NCBI GenBank assembly: GCA_023512255.1
Contig: JAILZY010000130.1
Location: forward strand, 1 to 8,152
DNA length: 8,152 nucleotides
Direction: 5' to 3'
Source: a bacterium
GTDB lineage: Bacteria; SZUA-182; DTGQ01
Part shown: positions 5,809 through 8,152 of the stretch, piece by piece
Layout of the letters: every line of letters starts with the position of its first letter
Numbering within the stretch: position 1 is the stretch's first letter
Program-made: the position numbers and the translations under genes
Notes under the pieces: generated by a model
What the model was told of the DNA's origin: nothing
Database searches by the model: none
Seen by the model: the letters and a program-made list of their open reading frames with translations, nothing else

Positions 5809-7050
5809 TTACCATACCTGCCTTTTTACCTCCTTCAGGAGGATGAGAGCTGGCTTTATGTTATCATAGACTTTTGCCGCCCAGGATTCATCCTCTTCCG
5901 AGAAATAGCAATCGGTTTGAGATCTCAGCAGCCACTTCTGAACCCTTTCTAACAGGTCAGCCAAATCTACTACCTGCCCCTGGTGGAGGCAGCGGTCTGT
6001 TTTCTGCAATAGGGCTGCCCTTACCTCATGATATTGCTGACTCAAACGCCAGACCTCTTCAATCGCCCGCTTGCGTTCAGATGGGCTGCATCTGCCAATT
6101 GAAGCAAAATGGCCATTCTCTTGGAAATCCGCAATGCGGATATTTTCTACTTGAAGAGTTAACGGCGGCCGCATTTTCATCTCAGGCACAAGTTCTCTAA
6201 GAAGCACACTCCGTGGTGCAATCGCAGACTTGTATCTCCACTTAAGATAAGGGGAAAAATATCCCTCCCAAAACTCGCAGTCTTCGGGCAGGCTGCTAAT
6301 CTTTCGACCGATCAGATCATCAATGACCAGCCAGTCAACAATGAGCGAATCTTGCTGCCCAGCCGCAAGACTTGCTCCATCCCTAGACGGCAGGGCCGCT
6401 GGTAGCTTGGTTGGGCTGTCCCCTGCCCTAAGATGATCGAAGCCATTACTGATAAATACAGCACCAATTTCGGCTTGACGATAAATCAGGCTCCCGATCG
6501 AAGAATACCGATCATGGCCACAGCAGTTTCCCACTGCCTCTTTGATTTTTGGTTTTACTGCTGATCTATCCAGAATAACATATTCATATCCATACTTTTT
6601 GAGGATAGGTATCATCTGCGGACAAAAGCCCTTGGCTGAGGGGAAAAAACCTCTTGGCTCCTGCCCGAAAACCTCCCTGGCTATCTCCTTCCCTTGGGCA
6701 ATCTGCGCATCCCAATCTACAGTCGGAATCAGGGTAAACAGGGGATGAGAGTATCCAAGGCCGATAATTTCGACATTCTTTGACTCTCGGCATCCATTCA
6801 GCATGGATGGAATATCAATAATTTTGCGGCAAGCATCAATAACTTCCCTGGAGAGAAGCTCCTCAAGAAGGACTCCTGAGAACCCAACATGGATTTTGAG
6901 ACAATCTTGATAGCTATTTAGATACTTCAATGGCATCTGATAGCTGTCGATTATTTGCAGAAGCCTTCCCATCTGATGTTCGACCAGCGTATTCAAGGTA
7001 TCAGGAGGCTGGTGCATAAGGAAACCAAGAGCATGACATACCCTGGTCAT
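5809..7050 (-). CDS. Divergent GH57-fold protein, nucleophile apparently absent
   Basis: 413 residues. The N-terminus ALGFLMHQPP (7-16) corresponds to the GH57 strand that carries the conserved HQPP. VEIIGLGYSHPLFTLIPTVDWDAQI (93-117) matches the 'GxxHPL.P' region, and GFFPSAKGFCPQMIPILKKYGYEYVILD (134-161) matches the nucleophile strand. In typical members this last segment reads PxE; here it is P137-S-A139-K, so the catalytic Glu is replaced. I also find no clear motif-4 Asp segment comparable to the branching enzyme's PYDAELFGHWW. The C-terminal part is charged and probably helical. No signal peptide is seen. The ATG at 7050 has GGAG 11 nt upstream with a purine-rich spacer. It is the first of three collinear minus-strand genes, separated from the DUF4912 gene by repeat copy 2. 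It could be a pseudoenzyme, a regulator, or an enzyme with different chemistry. Confidence 0.75.
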   Translation of the reverse strand: MTRVCHALGFLMHQPPDTLNTLVEHQMGRLLQIIDSYQMPLKYLNSYQDCLKIHVGFSGVLLEELLSREVIDACRKIIDIPSMLNGCRESKNVEIIGLGYSHPLFTLIPTVDWDAQIAQGKEIAREVFGQEPRGFFPSAKGFCPQMIPILKKYGYEYVILDRSAVKPKIKEAVGNCCGHDRYSSIGSLIYRQAEIGAVFISNGFDHLRAGDSPTKLPAALPSRDGASLAAGQQDSLIVDWLVIDDLIGRKISSLPEDCEFWEGYFSPYLKWRYKSAIAPRSVLLRELVPEMKMRPPLTLQVENIRIADFQENGHFASIGRCSPSERKRAIEEVWRLSQQYHEVRAALLQKTDRCLHQGQVVDLADLLERVQKWLLRSQTDCYFSEEDESWAAKVYDNIKPALILLKEVKRQVW

Positions 7051-7061
7051 CTTTTTTCTTT

Positions 7062-7065
7062 CTCC
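7062..7065 (-). promoter_or_regulatory. Ribosome binding site for the GH57-like gene
   Basis: On the minus strand GGAG lies 11 nt before the ATG at 7050, with an A/G-rich spacer. The spacing is slightly long but supports this ATG. A TATAAA (7077-7072) lies just upstream; I could not find a good matching -35. Confidence 0.45.
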
Positions 7066-7150
7066 AGTTTTTATAAAGTGGCACTCTCACGGTCATTGAT
7101 AAAATGAAGAAGTGATCAAGAGCTTCCGCTGCCCGGAAGAAACAGCCATA

Positions 7151-7186
7151 TAGGTATTGATATTAGTTAATAGGTATCAATATCAG
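7151..7186. promoter_or_regulatory. Operator-like dyad with 20-bp phasing
   Basis: Arms GGTATTGATAT (7153-7163) and GTATCAATATC (7174-7184) are inverted repeats with two mismatches. The same sequence also reads as two direct 16-mers, TAGGTATTGATATTAG and TAGGTATCAATATCAG, starting 20 bp apart (two helical turns). It lies about 100 bp upstream of the GH57-like ATG. This arrangement suits a dimeric regulator, but no regulator is encoded in the window and nothing else supports the role. Confidence 0.4.
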
Positions 7187-7385
7187 ATACTTTTCACTCT
7201 TTAGCTGATCCCTTGACACTCATAACCCCTTCCCTTATCAAGAGGCCATTTCAAGAGACCATTTGAAAAAGATCCGACAGGAAGCAGCGGATATAATTGA
7301 TTTTAAGATATTTAAAAATTATTGTCAATAAATAACAAGAAAGGTTTTAGATGTTCCTTATCTTTCTCCCCCCTATTTTTGGCAT

Positions 7386-7499
7386 TTAGTAGTTTTTTTG
7401 CCAATAAATTGCGCAGGCTGCGGCGGCACAAGGTCTGCACCTACATTATTATTGCGTAATTGATCCGCTGCGCACTTGTGTTACGCACTTAACGAAAAG
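7386..7499 (-). repeat. Dispersed palindromic repeat, copy 3 (inverted)
   Basis: Opposite orientation to copies 1 and 2. Read on the minus strand it starts CTTTTCGTTAAGTGCG, contains the shared 13-mer TGCGTAACACAAG (7487-7475), and ends with CCGCCGCAGCCTGCGCA (within 7411-7427), a degenerate GGCAAAAAAAC and ACTACTAA. It shares a 21-base identity with copy 2 (7425-7445), and similarity extends on both sides. It can fold because TGCGCAGCGG near the left pairs with CCGC and TGCGCA near the right. At 114 nt it matches copy 1 in length and may represent the unexpanded form of copy 2. Confidence 0.75.
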
Positions 7500-7503
7500 G
7501 CTA

Positions 7504-7537
7504 TTTAATCATTGATATAATTTAATCATTGATATAG
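7504..7537. repeat. 17-bp tandem duplication next to repeat copy 3
   Basis: TTTAATCATTGATATAA (7504-7520) is followed directly by TTTAATCATTGATATAG (7521-7537), differing only at the last base. It begins 5 nt beyond the outer end of repeat copy 3. It may be a local slippage product or a flank duplication. Confidence 0.75.
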
Positions 7538-7613
7538 ATAAGGAAAATAAATGGCAGGGGAGATTAAGGTAAAGAGGGTCTCTCTGAGTTGAATAGAAAA
7601 TAAAGTAGCTTAC

Positions 7614-7650
7614 GGGTGAGTGGAGACCGTATGTCCCACTCACCCTTTTA
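7614..7650. terminator. Strong hairpin, probable terminator
   Basis: A perfect 10-bp stem, GGGTGAGTGG (7614-7623) with CCACTCACCC (7636-7645), and a 12-nt loop. It is followed on the plus strand by TTTTATT. It lies just past the stop of the minus-strand PEP-CTERM-type gene. On that strand the T-rich stretch comes about 10 nt after the stem, so it may terminate that gene imperfectly or act in both directions. No plus-strand gene precedes it. Confidence 0.55.
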
Positions 7651-7671
7651 TTCAGACGATCATTCTGCTGC

Positions 7672-8079
7672 TTAGATGAATTTTTTCCTAATCTTAACTA
7701 GCCCAGCCAGCCCAGATAAGAAAAGGAAACCTGCACCTGGAATAGGAACCGGTGAGGATGGATAGGTTGGAGTTACCGGTACATTGGCTTCTATCTGGAG
7801 CAGATATGGCCCACTTCCTATACCGTAACTACCTTGATGGGTATTAATACCTGCAATCGCATCATCAATAGAAAGGTAAAAATCAGAGACCGCGGTTACA
7901 TAATTGCCAGCAGATAAGTCTAATGCAATATATGAATTCCACCAACCATAGGCAGATGGGACACCGTGATCATCATCATGAGTGATATAATCTGAGGCAT
8001 CGAGGGAGCCATCATTATAAAACAGGTACATATATGGATCAAAATTATCGGTGAAGGTTTGAATTATTGTATAACTAGT
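7672..8079 (-). pseudogene. 5'-truncated DVUA0089/FDP-family PEP-CTERM-type protein
   Basis: The C-terminus is a sorting signal of the PEP-CTERM class: VPIPG, a hydrophobic segment GFLFLSGLAGLV, then the basic tail KIRKKFI. Such proteins are exported and processed by an exosortase. Before it, SYIALDLSAGNYVTAVSDFYLSIDDA, GPYLLQIEAN and a Pro/Thr/Ser linker match the DVUA0089 (FDP) family. The first ATG in frame (8031) would give 119 residues, but the upstream codons still read TIIQTFTDNFDPY, containing the family's FDP motif, so the gene began further upstream. The frame ends at a stop at 8107-8109, with no signal peptide or start, where sequence resembling an insertion-sequence end begins (about 8079). 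I infer an interrupted gene. A short protein from 8031 would lack an export signal. Confidence 0.7.
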
Positions 8080-8152
8080 GTCTGTCCGAAAAAATGCCTT
8101 TTGGGATTACACCTATAATGAGCAAAATCAAATATATAGGTAACAGGCACAT
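8079..8152 (+). mobile_element. Possible insertion-sequence end, runs off window
   Basis: From TGTCTGTCCGAAAAAATGCC (8079 onward) the sequence stops continuing the FDP-family protein and looks like the terminal inverted repeat of a transposon. An open frame starts about 40 nt inside the proposed end (ATG at 8118) and reads MSKIKYIGNRH before the window ends, the position expected of a transposase start. A TATAAT overlaps that ATG (8114-8119). The other end, the target duplication and the transposase body are outside the window, so this is an inference from the broken neighbour gene and the position of the ORF. Confidence 0.4.
8118..8152 (+). CDS. Possible transposase N-terminus, partial
   Basis: Only 11 codons are visible (MSKIKYIGNRH) and the frame remains open at the window edge. 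The basic N-terminus and the position just inside a putative insertion-sequence end fit a transposase, but the fragment is too short to identify. The only upstream purine-rich match is GGGA about 11 nt away. Confidence 0.25.
   Translation, partial: MSKIKYIGNRH

Larger units (their letters stand above)
7051..7671. other. Long non-coding region rich in short repeats
   Basis: About 620 bases between two minus-strand genes, with no convincing gene on either strand. It contains a hairpin CTTCCG-CTGCC-CGGAAG (7123-7139) in the leader side of the GH57-like gene, an operator-like dyad (7151-7186), a 13-bp tandem duplication TCAAGAGRCCATT (7238-7263), a palindrome TTATTGTCAATAA (7319-7331), repeat copy 3 (7386-7499), a 17-bp tandem duplication (7504-7537) and a strong hairpin (7614-7645). 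A plus-strand TTGACA-17-TATCAA (7213-7241) is present but leads to no gene. Confidence 0.6.

Noticed and set aside
7213-7241. Plus-strand TTGACA-17-TATCAA promoter
   Set aside because: The spacing is good but no gene follows on that strand. I left it as a note in the intergenic entry instead of a feature.
273-7499. Repeat copies as a CRISPR array
   Set aside because: The copies are long, palindromic, kilobases apart and in mixed orientation, with no regular spacers or cas genes.

Overview
The window looks like chromosomal DNA of a Gram-negative bacterium of moderate GC content with AT-rich intergenic regions. The taxonomic hints are a GH57-type glycogen branching enzyme beside a DUF4912 protein, a spore-photolyase-like radical SAM protein, and a secreted protein with a PEP-CTERM-class C-terminus. 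That mix fits Desulfobacterota-like ("delta-proteobacterial") lineages or neighbouring phyla. This placement is an inference; no rRNA or other phylogenetic marker is present.

Layout. Bases 1-612 are a gene-poor, repeat-rich stretch with short GC-rich hairpin repeats, a TATAAT hexamer inside a dyad, and copy 1 of a dispersed palindromic repeat. Bases 613-2717 (+) hold a probable two-gene operon: a ParB/Spo0J-like protein followed 26 nt later by a spore photoproduct lyase (SPL)-family radical SAM protein. Bases 2767-7050 (-) hold a collinear carbohydrate block. In transcription order it contains a divergent GH57-fold protein that lacks the expected nucleophile (7050-5809), repeat copy 2 filling the gap, a DUF4912 protein (5613-4366), and a GH57 1,4-alpha-glucan branching enzyme (4365-2767) whose ATG directly abuts the preceding stop codon. 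Bases 7051-7671 are a long non-coding stretch with several short tandem duplications, an operator-like dyad, repeat copy 3 in inverted orientation and a strong hairpin. Bases 7672 to about 8079 (-) are the C-terminal part of a DVUA0089/FDP-family PEP-CTERM-type surface protein. Its reading frame breaks where what looks like an insertion-sequence end begins, which runs off the window edge.

How the parts fit. The branching enzyme should make alpha-1,6 branches in glycogen-like glucan. DUF4912 proteins often travel with GH57 genes, and the GH57-fold relative may be a non-catalytic or differently catalytic partner. The ParB-like/SPL-like pair looks like a functional unit of unknown role: the radical SAM cluster motif is intact, but the hydrogen-donor cysteine of true SPL appears to be missing. 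The most distinctive non-coding signal is the three-copy repeat family. It shares an identical 13-mer at one end and GCGAAAAG-like outer ends, and one copy sits exactly between two genes, reaching over the TTG start of the DUF4912 gene.
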